Below the pieces are notes generated by a model, which saw nothing but the letters and a program-made list of their open reading frames with translations, ran no database searches and was not told the origin of the DNA. Position numbers and translations under genes: made by a program. This document shows positions 9,215 through 19,019 of a DNA stretch of 64,000 bases, piece by piece. The DNA is from Candidatus Liberibacter americanus str. Sao Paulo (GTDB lineage Bacteria > Pseudomonadota > Alphaproteobacteria > Rhizobiales > Rhizobiaceae), in NCBI RefSeq assembly GCF_000496595.1, contig NC_022793.1:310001-374000 (forward strand), in the 5' to 3' direction. Each line of letters opens with the position of its first letter. Position 1 is the first letter of the stretch.

Positions 9215-9951
9215 TTAGATGTTTGATATTTATAATTTATTGTTTAGTGCCAGAATCAATTTTTGCACAATCGTCTTTACATGAAGTTTTATCAATTCCT
9301 TCTAATATATCGGTTTCCACTTGGATAGTGAGGAATTTCGGACTTTTTACTATTTTATCAATAGTACCAATTCTTATCATAATGGTTACTTGTTTCCCCA
9401 GGTTTGTAATTGTTTTCTCAATACTCAGAACAGGGATGGGTATGTCATCTATGCCTCCTAATCTTGTTATAATAAGTCTTTCATTGTTTATGACTTTTTA
9501 TGTTATGTCTCCAACAATGGATCGTGCTATGGAAATGGGAGTAAAGCCTTTGATGAGTAATAAGATTACTGAAATTGAAGCGATTAAACATATTGCAGAA
9601 CCATTTTGGATTTTTATGAAAAACAATACTAGGGAAAAAGATTTATCGCTTTTTATGAATATGGCCGCTGGAAATAAAAAAAATAAAGATATTATAAGCA
9701 ATGATAAGGTTGAATATAGGGTATTAATTCCAGCGTTTATGATTTCCGAGCTCAGACGTAGTTTTGAAATAGGTTTTCTTATTATTTTGCCGTTTTTGAT
9801 CATTGATATGATTGTTGCTACTATAGTTATGGCAATGGGAATGATGATGTTACCTCCAACTTCAATATCATTACCATTTAAGATTATTTTCTTTGTTTTA
9901 ATAGACGGATGGAGCATTCTAGTTGAAAATTTAGTACGATCTTTTGTCTAA
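9211..9951 (+). CDS. fliP: Flagellar export-gate protein FliP
   Basis: FliP is a core membrane subunit of the flagellar type III export gate (with FliQ and FliR). The 246-aa protein has a signal peptide (about 1-19), then the family signatures 'MVTCFPRFVIVFSILRTGMG' (about 59-78), 'LIPAFMISELRRSFEIGFLI' and 'MAMGMMMLPPTSISLPFKII'. Length matches FliP. It is the last gene of the forward flagellar run; the next gene, lysA, is convergent. Confidence 0.96.
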   Translation: MIRCLIFIIYCLVPESIFAQSSLHEVLSIPSNISVSTWIVRNFGLFTILSIVPILIIMVTCFPRFVIVFSILRTGMGMSSMPPNLVIISLSLFMTFYVMSPTMDRAMEMGVKPLMSNKITEIEAIKHIAEPFWIFMKNNTREKDLSLFMNMAAGNKKNKDIISNDKVEYRVLIPAFMISELRRSFEIGFLIILPFLIIDMIVATIVMAMGMMMLPPTSISLPFKIIFFVLIDGWSILVENLVRSFV

Positions 9952-10247
9952 TCTGCATTACGATTTTTAATTTATTTAATATCATTAATCAAAAATAATA
10001 GCATGAGATGACTTATAGCTATTATAAAGTTATTTTACTATTTAATCGTAGTTTTTATATTGTCGTTATTATTATTTATTATACGAAAAGATATATAGGA
10101 CAGATTAATATTCCTAAATAATATCATTTTTGATATACTTTAAAATTGTTGTTTATTATGAAACATGCAAATTTTATGTTTAAATCTGATTTATATCACT
10201 TATGTTGAAAATATTTTAATATAATATAAATAAAGCAGATAAAACAT

Positions 10248-11516
10248 CTATTTTAACCATTTTGGGATAGAATCAAGATTTATAAGTTCTTTAAAGCTTT
10301 TACGAGGGCGCACAATATGAAATTCATGGCCTTTTACCAAAACTTCTGGAATTAATAATCTGGAATTATAAGTTCCTGATTGCACAGCTCCATATGCTCC
10401 AGCTGTATTGATATATAGAAGATCTCTTGGCTTAGGTAGAGGGATAATGCGATCCAAGGCTAGGAAGTCACCGGTCTCGCATATTGGCCCTACTAAATCG
10501 GCTTTTACTTGTAAACAACTATCATCTGGCATCACAACAGATTTTATTTCATGATAAGCGCTATAAAGTGTAGGCCTAATTAAATCATTCATAGCTGTGT
10601 CTAATATAATAAAAGTTTTATTTTCAGCATTTTTTATAGATATTACCTGTGTTACTAATATACCGGCATTAGCTACTAAAAATCTCCCTGGTTCTAAAAT
10701 AATTTTACATTTTAGATCATCGAAATATTTTCTAATAAGTTGTGAATAATCATAAGTGGAAGGAGGAGATGGCCTGCTATCGTAATAAGGAACCCCTAAT
10801 CCTCCTCCAACATCTATATGTTTTATATTATGTCCATCAGAAATTAGTTGCTGTATTAGTTCTCGTAATAATTTAAATGCTTTATCAAAAGCTTCTATTT
10901 GATTGATCTGGCTTCCTATATGCATATCAATACCGGACAGCTTTATTCCTGCTAGAGTTTTGGCATAGCGGCAAAGAGAACGTATTTGTGTTAAGGGTAT
11001 TCCGAACTTATCATCCTTTTTCCCAGTAGATATTTTTTGATGCGTATTAGCATTTACATCAGGATTAACTCGAAAAGAAATTGAAGCTGTTTCCCCTAAG
11101 GATACAGCACGTTGACTAATAGTAATTAGCTCTGATTCTGATTCAACATTAAAGCAATATATTCTTGATTTAATAGCTAAATCAATTTCATCAACTGTTT
11201 TGCCGACTCCTGAAAAAACAATTTTATCTCCTGGGACGTTTGCGGATAAAGCACGATATAATTCACCCTCAGACACAATATCTAATCCTGCGCCTAAACG
11301 TGTTATTGTTTTGATTACTGCCTGATTAGAATTCGCCTTTAAAGCATAGCAAATCATTACATCAATTCCAGCAAAAGCACGGGAGAAAGCATGATAATTA
11401 TCTTCTATCGCAGCTGTAGAATAGCAGTAGAAAGGTGTTTTAACTGTTTGAGCAATTTTTTTAATAGAAACTCCTTCCGCATGCAGAGTCTCTTCACAAT
11501 GTTCAAAATAACTCAT
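10248..11516 (-). CDS. lysA: Diaminopimelate decarboxylase LysA
   Basis: LysA converts meso-diaminopimelate to L-lysine, the last lysine step, using pyridoxal phosphate. The 422-aa fold-type III protein shows the PLP-lysine motif ICYALKANSN (about residues 55-64), 'DMHIGSQI' (about 197), the phosphate-binding 'GGGLGVPY' (about 237), 'ILEPGRFLVANAG' and the active-site 'GPICETGDFLA' (about 345). It is intact and of normal length. Its ATG overlaps the stop of the small lipoprotein gene (ATGA), giving the conserved argH-lipoprotein-lysA operon. Confidence 0.96.
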   Translation of the reverse strand: MSYFEHCEETLHAEGVSIKKIAQTVKTPFYCYSTAAIEDNYHAFSRAFAGIDVMICYALKANSNQAVIKTITRLGAGLDIVSEGELYRALSANVPGDKIVFSGVGKTVDEIDLAIKSRIYCFNVESESELITISQRAVSLGETASISFRVNPDVNANTHQKISTGKKDDKFGIPLTQIRSLCRYAKTLAGIKLSGIDMHIGSQINQIEAFDKAFKLLRELIQQLISDGHNIKHIDVGGGLGVPYYDSRPSPPSTYDYSQLIRKYFDDLKCKIILEPGRFLVANAGILVTQVISIKNAENKTFIILDTAMNDLIRPTLYSAYHEIKSVVMPDDSCLQVKADLVGPICETGDFLALDRIIPLPKPRDLLYINTAGAYGAVQSGTYNSRLLIPEVLVKGHEFHIVRPRKSFKELINLDSIPKWLK

Positions 11517-11644
11517 GAATTAATACAGTTATTTTTTGATGTATTGTTTATTTCAAGATCACCCTTTCGTCCACAACTTTGTAATAAAGCGTTGCTTAAT
11601 AATAATAGATAGATAAAAATACTCATTTGTGGCTTTATTTTCAT
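11513..11644 (-). CDS. Small LptM/YifL-like lipoprotein between argH and lysA
   Basis: This is a 43-aa open frame starting with ATG at 11644 and ending in TGA at 11513-11515, overlapping the lysA start. It reads as a short lipoprotein: basic N-terminus MKIKPQ, hydrophobic core SIFIYLLLLSNALL, lipobox LLQSC with cysteine at residue 24, then GRKGDLE. The CG-K/R-KG-L pattern after the lipobox is the hallmark of the tiny LptM/YifL-type lipoproteins that occupy exactly this argH-lysA position in rhizobia. LptM in enterobacteria assists LptD maturation; whether this one does is inference. Its preservation in an eroded genome suggests it is real. Confidence 0.8.
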   Translation of the reverse strand: MKIKPQMSIFIYLLLLSNALLQSCGRKGDLEINNTSKNNCINS

Positions 11645-11661
11645 TATTATGTTCCATAACG

Positions 11662-13101
11662 TTAATAACATGATTGAATATCATATGTTTTTACTTTTTC
11701 ATATATACTGTTGATATGATTACGCCAATATAAAATTTGCTTATTTACTTCTTCAGGAGATGTTCCTCCAAAGCTGTTTCGACTTAACACAGAGTTTTCA
11801 ACTTGAAGGATATTATAAATATCAGAAGTAAATACAGGACTTATTTCCTGTAGCATTTCTAGGGGAAGTTCTGCAAGTTCACATTTATTGTCTTCTGCTA
11901 AAGATACGGCAAGTCCCGTTATATGATGAGCATCTCGAAAAGGCATATCAGTGTTTTTTACTAGCCAATCTGCTAAATCTGTGGCAGTAGAATAGCTTGA
12001 AACAGCAGCATTTCGCATGCTATTTTTGTTTACATTTATATCGCCTATCATTGCAGTCATAGCTAAGGTAATTACTTCTAAGGTTTCTATAGAATCGAAA
12101 ATCATCTCTTTGTCTTCTTGCATATCTTTAGAATACGCTAGTGGCAATCCTTTCATAACTGTTAAGATAGATATTAAAGCTCCGTTTATTCGACCTGTTT
12201 TGGCACGTACTAATTCTGCTCCATCAGGATTTCTTTTTTGTGGCATGATTGATGAGCCGGTCGTAAAAGCATCCGACAATCGAATGAAATCAAATTGTGG
12301 TGTAGACCAAATAATCATCTCTTCGGCTAATCTTGACATATGCATAGCACAAATGGATGAATTAGATAAACATTCTAATATAAAATCTCTATCTGAGACT
12401 GTATCGATAGAGTTTCTAGTTGGTTCTCTAAAACCTAATTCTTTTGCTGTCAAGTGACGATCTATGGGGAAACTAGTTCCAGACAATGCCGCAACTCCTA
12501 GAGGGCATTCATTAAGACGCTCAATGGAATCAAGAAATCGAGAAATATCGCGTCCGAACATTTCCACATATGCCATACAATGATGTCCAAAAGTAACAGG
12601 TTGTGCTGTTTGTAAATGGGTAAATCCTGGCATTATAGTGTCAAAATGTTCTTCTGCTCTGTCAATGAGAGCTAATAGTAGTTTTATTAAATTATCTGTT
12701 ATTTTTATAGTTCGTTCTTTAACCCATAGGCGTAAATCTAAGGCTACTTGGTCATTGCGCGAACGTGCTGTATGAAGCTTTCCAGCTGCAGATCCAATTA
12801 AAGCACTAAGTCTTGCTTCAATATTCATATGAATATCTTCAAGCTCCCGTGAAAATTCAAATGAACCTTTGATTATTTCTTTATGAATTGTATTCAATCC
12901 ATCTATTATCTTGATATAGTCTTCTTGGTATATAATCCCTTGTTTAGCCAGCATGGATGCGTGAACTTTAGATCCTAGTATATCTTGTTCAAAAAGTTTT
13001 TTGTCAAAATCAATTGAAACATTTATTTTATCCATTATCGAGCTTGGACTAGTAGAAAATCTGCCTCCCCACATTTTGTTAGATTTTTTTTTATTGTTCA
13101 A
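11662..13101 (-). CDS. argH: Argininosuccinate lyase ArgH
   Basis: ArgH splits argininosuccinate to arginine and fumarate. The 479-aa protein starts KMWGGRFS (about residues 9-16), carries '[17 protein letters not shown]' (about 109-125), '[16 protein letters not shown]' (about 158-173) and the lyase signature [12 protein letters not shown] (about 286-297), whose serine is catalytic in the superfamily. The likely start is TTG at 13101, preceded by GGAGAGGA; ATG at residue 10 would shorten it by nine residues. It heads the argH-lipoprotein-lysA operon. Confidence 0.95.
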   Translation of the reverse strand: MNNKKKSNKMWGGRFSTSPSSIMDKINVSIDFDKKLFEQDILGSKVHASMLAKQGIIYQEDYIKIIDGLNTIHKEIIKGSFEFSRELEDIHMNIEARLSALIGSAAGKLHTARSRNDQVALDLRLWVKERTIKITDNLIKLLLALIDRAEEHFDTIMPGFTHLQTAQPVTFGHHCMAYVEMFGRDISRFLDSIERLNECPLGVAALSGTSFPIDRHLTAKELGFREPTRNSIDTVSDRDFILECLSNSSICAMHMSRLAEEMIIWSTPQFDFIRLSDAFTTGSSIMPQKRNPDGAELVRAKTGRINGALISILTVMKGLPLAYSKDMQEDKEMIFDSIETLEVITLAMTAMIGDINVNKNSMRNAAVSSYSTATDLADWLVKNTDMPFRDAHHITGLAVSLAEDNKCELAELPLEMLQEISPVFTSDIYNILQVENSVLSRNSFGGTSPEEVNKQILYWRNHINSIYEKVKTYDIQSCY

Positions 13102-13632
13102 TATTTCCTCTCCAGTTTAATATTAGGGGGGGTATAATGTTTATTATTGGTAATACATTAGAAATTACTAATGGTTTTTACTAAATTCCAAATTTTTATT
13201 CATAGTATATAGACCACAAATATTACAGCAATCAACAATCATTTTTATTTTAGTCAATAAATGCCTTTTTTTATTAGTATCATAATAAGCTTACGTGATA
13301 TATATGATGATATATCAGTATTATGATATTACTATTTCATACTAATTGAATTTGACTAAATTATAATGATATTATTTTTATAAAGTTATTAACTATACAT
13401 CTAAATATTTTTTATTTAGTCATTATTTATAATAGATCTATATTCACAAATTTTTTCAAAATATAGTATAGGAAAATGACTTTATTTTGAAGTGTTAATT
13501 GGCATATTATAGTTTATAGTATTGTGACGTCTTTATATTTATATTTTACACTTAAATCTATCTTAATTAAATTATATCGTTTTTAATATTAAATTATATT
13601 TAATCATATTTTTTGTACAAATCAAAAATAAA
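13102..13632. other. Intergenic region between argH and etfA, no gene seen
   Basis: About 530 bases with A/T runs and frequent stops in all frames. No recognisable protein, RNA gene or clean hairpin. The argH promoter should lie near its left end and the etfA 3' end near its right end. It may be the residue of a deleted gene, but no coding similarity remains that I can see. Confidence 0.4.
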
Positions 13633-14574
13633 TTATATATTTTTTTCAATTTCTGGCAAAATTTCAAAGATATCTCCAACTATGAAATAGTCGGAAATAT
13701 TAAAGATAGGTGCAAGTTCGTCTTGATTGATTGACACGATAATTTTCGATTCTTTCATTCCTGATATATGCTGTATTGCACCTGATATTCCAGCTGCGAT
13801 ATAAAGTTCTGGAGATATTGTATTGCCTGTTTGTCCTATTTGCCAATCATTAGGAGCAAAACCTGCATCTACTGCATCTCTGGTAGCTCCGATAGCTGCT
13901 CCAAGTTTTTTTGCTAAGGGGAAAATAATTGATTGGAAATTTTCTTTTGATCCAAATGCTTTTCCTCCAGATATTACAACTTTTGCGGAAGCAAGATCTA
14001 TTCCTTCATCTGTAGTTTTTTCTTCTTTAATAAAGCGTACATTTGTGATATTAATATCCATATTTTCTGTAGATATTTTTTTTATATGGGCTGGCAATTT
14101 CTTTTGAGGAGAAGGTGGAAAAGCTGTTGTTCTAACCGTTATAATTTGACAAGGATCTGTTGTTTGCACGGTTTGTATCACATTACCTGCGTGTATTAGT
14201 CTTTTAAAAATATTGTGAGATACGACCTCAATAATTTCAGATACTTGCATGCAATCTAACATTGCTGCAACTCTTGGCAATACATCTTTTCCTATCGCAT
14301 TAGATGAAGTCATTATCGTTCTATAATCTTTTGCGATAGATACTATGAAATCACTTAAAATGCTGGCAATTTTATTTCTAAAAATAGCATTTTCTGCGAT
14401 TAAAACCTTCGTAACTCCATTGATTTTAGATGCTTGTCGTGCAATTCCTTCGATATTTTCTCCAATTACTAGAACGTGTATATCTTGATCAATTTGCTTT
14501 GCAGCAGTTATGACTCTTGATGTATGTTCTGATAAATTATCTTGATTATAATCTGCTAGAATAAGTATGGGCAT
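13633..14574 (-). CDS. etfA: Electron transfer flavoprotein, alpha subunit
   Basis: EtfA binds FAD and, with EtfB, passes electrons from acyl-CoA and other dehydrogenases to ETF-ubiquinone oxidoreductase. The protein begins MPILILADYNQDNLSEHTSR and has the C-terminal FAD domain: 'VVISGGKAFGSKENF', 'GATRDAVDAGFAPNDWQIGQ', 'TISPELYIAAGISGAIQH'. ATG 14574 fits the family N-terminus and leaves one base after the etfB stop; an ATG five codons upstream (14589) would overlap etfB. Length (313 aa) is normal. It forms an operon with etfB. Confidence 0.94.
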   Translation of the reverse strand: MPILILADYNQDNLSEHTSRVITAAKQIDQDIHVLVIGENIEGIARQASKINGVTKVLIAENAIFRNKIASILSDFIVSIAKDYRTIMTSSNAIGKDVLPRVAAMLDCMQVSEIIEVVSHNIFKRLIHAGNVIQTVQTTDPCQIITVRTTAFPPSPQKKLPAHIKKISTENMDINITNVRFIKEEKTTDEGIDLASAKVVISGGKAFGSKENFQSIIFPLAKKLGAAIGATRDAVDAGFAPNDWQIGQTGNTISPELYIAAGISGAIQHISGMKESKIIVSINQDELAPIFNISDYFIVGDIFEILPEIEKNI

Positions 14575-14575
14575 T

Positions 14576-15325
14576 TTATAGTAGGCCATGTTTATTTTTT
14601 AATATTTCAATTAGTTCTAATGCGGAATTCAACCTTATTCCCGATCTTTTGATTTTATTTTCTTCAAAATTGAGAGTTTTTAGATGAGGTTTCAAATCAA
14701 TCAAAAAATCAGAATCTATTTTTTTTTCAATGATTTTTTTTCGAGATTTCATCATATTTGATAGCGATATATACCTAGGATCATTTAGATTTAGGTCAAC
14801 TGTTATAACTGCAGGCAAAGTAACTTCTATTGTTTCTATTCCGTATCCCATCTCGCGGATAATAGTTGCGTTATATTTATCAATTTCTATACTAGAAGCG
14901 AATGTTGCTTGAGGCCATTTCATCAATGCCGCCAGCATTTGTCCTGTTTGATTTGATTCATAGTCAGTAGTTTTTTTTCCGGTTATAACTATTTTTGGTT
15001 TTTCTTGGTTTACTATTTCTCTTAAAAGTTTTGCTACTGATAAGGGTTCTAATATTTCTTTGCTTTCAATAAAAATAGCCCTATCTGCACCCATGGCTAG
15101 TGCATTTTTGAGAATTTCTTCTGTTTTGCAAGCTCCTATAGAAACAGCTATTACTTCATCTGCTATTACTTTTTCTTTTAGCCGCAATGCTTCTTCAATA
15201 GCAACTTCATCGAAAGGATTTGTCAATGTTTTTAAGTTATCTTTTTCAATTCCGGATCCGTCGACTTTTACGCGTATATTAGCGTTATAGTCTATTACCC
15301 CCTTAATGGGTACTAGTACTTTCAT
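14576..15325 (-). CDS. etfB: Electron transfer flavoprotein, beta subunit
   Basis: EtfB is the AMP-binding partner of EtfA. The 249-aa protein starts MKVLVPIKGVIDYNANIRVK and shows 'NPFDEVAIEEALRLKEK' (about residues 37-53), 'AMGADRAIFIESKEI' and 'EMGYGIETIEVTLPAVITVD', the standard EtfB blocks, with normal length. The gene contains two long A/T homopolymers near 14720-14750 (nine and eight bases) without loss of frame. It is divergent from yihY across a 416-base region. Confidence 0.95.
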   Translation of the reverse strand: MKVLVPIKGVIDYNANIRVKVDGSGIEKDNLKTLTNPFDEVAIEEALRLKEKVIADEVIAVSIGACKTEEILKNALAMGADRAIFIESKEILEPLSVAKLLREIVNQEKPKIVITGKKTTDYESNQTGQMLAALMKWPQATFASSIEIDKYNATIIREMGYGIETIEVTLPAVITVDLNLNDPRYISLSNMMKSRKKIIEKKIDSDFLIDLKPHLKTLNFEENKIKRSGIRLNSALELIEILKNKHGLL

Positions 15326-15741
15326 TATATGTAGTTTCCACTATGGATAATTGATATTTGCTTGCTAAGTATAAATTTGCTTCGTTTAATTTATAATATC
15401 ATGTGTTTTTATGGATATTAATTACATATATAAATTGATAGTTAATGGCGATTAATTATATAGTATGTATTAATTTATCGTATTATTGTAGTTAAAATAC
15501 AATATCAAGTAAAGCCATACTGATTCGATTTATATGATTGTAATAATTTATTATTCAATTTTTTACAGTAATGTATATTAGATTGATAGTTTAATTATGT
15601 ATTGTGTTTTAATAAAATAATTATTCATTGTAGTTTTAATTATGTATTTATATTATTAAAGCTTGAATGATGATTATGATGTTTTTTATATCAATAAAAT
15701 TATTATTAGTAATTTTATGCTGGTTAATGGGGTAGCATTAT
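15326..15741. other. Divergent intergenic region, etfB / yihY
   Basis: 416 bases of A/T-rich sequence between two genes transcribed away from each other, so it should hold both promoters. No open frame with a recognisable product and no strong hairpin was seen. Confidence 0.4.
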
Positions 15742-16602
15742 ATGTTGAGATACTTTTGCATCATTTATGATATTGTTTTTGATGCTATAGAGCATTTTAT
15801 GGAAGAAGATGGTTGGGCTATGGCTAGTCATATTTCTCTTTCCACTTTATTATCTATATTCCCATTTATATTTTTTGGTGCGAATTTAGCAGGGTTTCTA
15901 GGGGCGCATCAGTTTGTTGCTACTGTTATGGATGTTTTGTTTAGTACTTGGCCTGAAGTGATTGCAAAACCGATTACAGATGAGATTTTGCAAGTATTAT
16001 CAATGCCCAAGAAAGGTTTATTTACAATTTCAGCATTGGTATCAGCTTACTTTTCTTCTAATGGCATAGAGGCATTGCGTGTCTCGCTTAATAGAGCATA
16101 TCGTGTTGTTGAATTGAGATCTTGGTATGTGACACGATTGATCAGTCTTGGATATGTTCTGTTATCTGCTTTTATATTGACTATTGTAAGTTTCGTTTTT
16201 GTTAATATTCCGTTAGCTTTAGCGTATGTAAAAGAATTTTCTCCTTCATTTGGCAATTTTCTTTTAATAATTTGGAATGGAAGAGTATATGGAACGATTT
16301 TTGTTATATTTTTGGGGCTTATCTTTGTACATCTTTTTTTGCCTGCAGGAAATCGTATGATTTACAGTATACTTCCAGGGATAATTTTTACATGGATAAG
16401 TTGGCTGGTAGGAGCTTTTTTATTCGCGCATTATATTATTGCTTTTTCTAATTATTCTGCTATTTATGCAGGCCTTGCTTCTATAACTATATTTTTGGTT
16501 TTTCTTTATATTTTAGGTGTGATATTTATTTTTGGAGCTGAACTTAATGCTTCTATAATGATAAATTATTGGCGAAAAAATTATGATTATGATGATATTT
16601 GA
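15742..16602 (+). CDS. YihY/BrkB family inner-membrane protein
   Basis: A 286-aa polytopic membrane protein of the YihY/UPF0761 (formerly BrkB, 'ribonuclease BN') family; its molecular function is not known. It has about six transmembrane segments, the N-terminal 'DGWAMASHISLSTLLSIFPF' (about residues 24-43), 'GIEALRVSLNRAYRV' (about 108-122) and the C-terminal 'GLASITIFLVFLYILGVIFIF' block. Length is typical. It lies next to a convergent dsbB-like gene, as in related rhizobia. Not a toxin or nuclease on present evidence. Confidence 0.88.
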   Translation: MLRYFCIIYDIVFDAIEHFMEEDGWAMASHISLSTLLSIFPFIFFGANLAGFLGAHQFVATVMDVLFSTWPEVIAKPITDEILQVLSMPKKGLFTISALVSAYFSSNGIEALRVSLNRAYRVVELRSWYVTRLISLGYVLLSAFILTIVSFVFVNIPLALAYVKEFSPSFGNFLLIIWNGRVYGTIFVIFLGLIFVHLFLPAGNRMIYSILPGIIFTWISWLVGAFLFAHYIIAFSNYSAIYAGLASITIFLVFLYILGVIFIFGAELNASIMINYWRKNYDYDDI

Positions 16603-16706
16603 ACTGTCTTGTATCAATTTATAACTTGCGATTAAAATAATAGATAAGTTTTTTATTGTATAATACTATCAAGTATTGTTTTCTTATGATTTAGATTATT
16701 AACACT

Positions 16707-17240
16707 TCATTTATGGGGATAACTTTTCCTAAATGTTTTGATTGCAGCTACGTAAGATATAATGGAGAATATAACGCTATATATTATATTCCAAGTTGCA
16801 GGGGAAAGACCTAGGATGTTTAAATTTACCTTATTACATGGTACAATTGCTTGATTTTCTATACTTGATGATAGGTCTTCAGCACTTATTTCTTCATTCA
16901 TGGGTTTTATAATACATGCATTTGCTGCTGATAAAATATTAAGTTCAATTTCGACATGAATAATTCCAAGAACTATATTATATATCATAATTATAGAAAC
17001 TAGCCCCATTAGTATGCATGTAATCAAATATAGACGATTATTATATGCAGTAAAACTAGCTATTATAGCTATTAAAAGGCAATAAAAATGGAGTGATCTT
17101 TCTTGAAGGCAAAGTTTGCATGGTATATATCCCGCTATATGCTGTAACGCTAGTGAGCAAATTAATACAACTGTAAAACCTACTATCAAAATTCTTATGA
17201 TATGCAAATTTGTTAATTTGGATATTGATGACATAAACAT
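16707..17240 (-). CDS. Disulfide bond formation protein DsbB family
   Basis: DsbB-type proteins reoxidise the periplasmic thiol oxidase DsbA and hand electrons to quinone. The 177-aa protein has four predicted membrane segments (about residues 13-32, 41-62, 70-94, 145-165). The first periplasmic loop carries the redox pair in IPCKLCLQERS (CKLC, about 39-42) and the second loop a cysteine pair, ACIIK and VPCNKV. The C-terminal 'LGLSPATWNIIYSVIFSII' is typical of the rhizobial branch. Start at 17240 or at the ATG two codons later. It is convergent with yihY. Confidence 0.85.
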   Translation of the reverse strand: MFMSSISKLTNLHIIRILIVGFTVVLICSLALQHIAGYIPCKLCLQERSLHFYCLLIAIIASFTAYNNRLYLITCILMGLVSIIMIYNIVLGIIHVEIELNILSAANACIIKPMNEEISAEDLSSSIENQAIVPCNKVNLNILGLSPATWNIIYSVIFSIISYVAAIKTFRKSYPHK

Positions 17241-18220
17241 AAAATAGATTTCCCAAAGATATTTGCTTTATAAGTCAAAATTTGCATAGATATTAACATT
17301 GTGTCCCAATATGCAATACCTTTATTACTTTTTATAACAATGCTTTATTAGGATAATATTTATAAAAATATGAAAATTATACATATAAGCTTTAATTATG
17401 CTTATTATAATGTATTAGTAATTTTATTTTATATAATAAAGTGTTTCAAAATTTGATCATCTCTTTTTTGAACAATTTTTTTCAATGGATTTTCATTTTA
17501 TGCTTTTAAAGTTGGGTTTATTTCCGACTTGTTTGCAGTGAAGGATTTGGTTGAAACGACCGAGTTGTAACTGGCGTCCTATTTTTTTCTCCAGTCAAGT
17601 GAGATATCATACTGGGATGTGCTTAGATTAAATAAATTTTTTCATATTTCTCCTATATCCAAATATGGCTTTTCACTTGTAAAATAAGGTAACATACATT
17701 TTGTCTTTCATTGGTTTCTTTATATTAACTTTTTGAAAGGAATCCATAACATTTTATATGTTCCTGATTTTTAAAGGAGTGCTGCAGCTTATTATAAGAT
17801 GTTTTGATATTTATTTATAATATTTTATTGATTAATACATTACAATATTTATCTATCTACTAAGTTATTAAAGTCTTTAAATATAATATTTATATATTTT
17901 TGAATATATTGCAGCATCGTATACAATTTGCTGATTTTTATAATCAGACGATTTTTTAATTATTTTTATACGGCTATTTTATAAGAATTAATTTATTATC
18001 AATATTTTATTAGAGTAACTCTGTATTTTTTTATATTTGTGAATATTATTTAAAATATACTTATATATTGTATTAATATATGTGGCTAGTTATTCATAAT
18101 ATTAATGTTTTTTCTTAATTTATATAATATATCTTAGGAGATTTATCTATTTCCCCATCTTGATTGTTAGTATATTATGTAAAATTTATAATTGTAATTA
18201 GGGATTGGTATTTAAAAATA
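17241..18220. other. Long intergenic region with a probable decayed coding remnant
   Basis: About 980 bases without a supported gene. Most is extremely AT-rich, but 17510-17625 is clearly less so and on the minus strand holds an in-frame run of about 33 sense codons ending in TGA (LEKKIGRQLQLGRF..., then ILHCKQVGNKPNFKSIK). No start codon or family was recognised. It reads as the remains of a lost gene. The right end should hold the fpr promoter. Confidence 0.35.
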
Positions 18221-19003
18221 ATGAACAATACTACTTCAAATTTTTACAGTGAGACTGTCATATCGGTTAAGCATTATACAGATAGATTATTCTATTTTTG
18301 TATAACTAGACCAAAGACGTTTCGATTTAGATCAGGTGAATTCGTAATGCTTGGTCTCATGGTTGATGGAAGATATATCAGTCGTGCCTATTCGATGACA
18401 AGTCCTTGTTGGGATGATAAATTAGAATTTTTTTCTATAAAAGTGGAAAATGGTCCTCTGACATCCTATCTACAGAATATTAAGTCTGGTGATATTATTT
18501 TGTTAAAAAAGAAATCTACAGGCACTCTAGTCTTAGATGCATTGATTCCAGGTAAAAGATTATATTTATTTTCTACAGGAACGGGAATTGCTCCTTTTAT
18601 GAGTTTGATTCGCGATCCTGAAACGTATGAAAAATTTGATGAAGTTATTATAACTCATACTTGTCGGTATATTTCTGAATTACAATATGGATTAGATGTG
18701 GTGGGAGACATTTATAAAAATGAGATTTTAAATCAATTAGTTGGTAAAAAACTTAAACACTATACAACAGTTACTAAAGAAGATTATTTATATAAAGGTC
18801 GAATTACTAATCAGATTTTGTCAGGTGAATTCTATAGTAATATTGGTGTGTCTACTTTAGATCCTAACATTGATCGAGCAATGATTTGTGGATCTCCTTC
18901 TATGATTGCTGATATGAAGAAAATACTAATAAATCAAAAGTTTATAGAAGGATCTAATAGCAGGCCTGGAACATTTGTTATAGAACGTGCATTTGCAGGA
19001 TAG
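18221..19003 (+). CDS. fpr: Ferredoxin-NADP reductase
   Basis: A FAD enzyme moving electrons between NADPH and ferredoxin or flavodoxin. From ATG 18221 the protein is 260 aa. It has the FAD motif 'RYISRAYSMTSPCWDD' (RxYS type), 'FSIKVENGPLTSYL' with the GPLTSxL phosphate loop, the NADP-binding 'LFSTGTGIAPFMSLIRDPE' and 'MICGSPSMIADM' (CG(S/T)P), and a C-terminal 'GTFVIERAFAG'. The frame extends 19 codons upstream to 18164, but that part is unlike the family. Convergent with nhaA, with 16 bases between stops. Confidence 0.93.
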   Translation: MNNTTSNFYSETVISVKHYTDRLFYFCITRPKTFRFRSGEFVMLGLMVDGRYISRAYSMTSPCWDDKLEFFSIKVENGPLTSYLQNIKSGDIILLKKKSTGTLVLDALIPGKRLYLFSTGTGIAPFMSLIRDPETYEKFDEVIITHTCRYISELQYGLDVVGDIYKNEILNQLVGKKLKHYTTVTKEDYLYKGRITNQILSGEFYSNIGVSTLDPNIDRAMICGSPSMIADMKKILINQKFIEGSNSRPGTFVIERAFAG

Positions 19004-19019
19004 ATTTTAATGATAAATT

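Noticed and set aside
12017..12457. 146-codon plus-strand frame inside argH
   Set aside because: Antisense shadow of a clearly recognised gene; such long shadows arise from the codon bias of the minus strand.
15742..16602. Annotation as ribonuclease BN
   Set aside because: That name for the YihY/BrkB family is historical and was traced to another gene; the protein is a membrane protein of unknown function.
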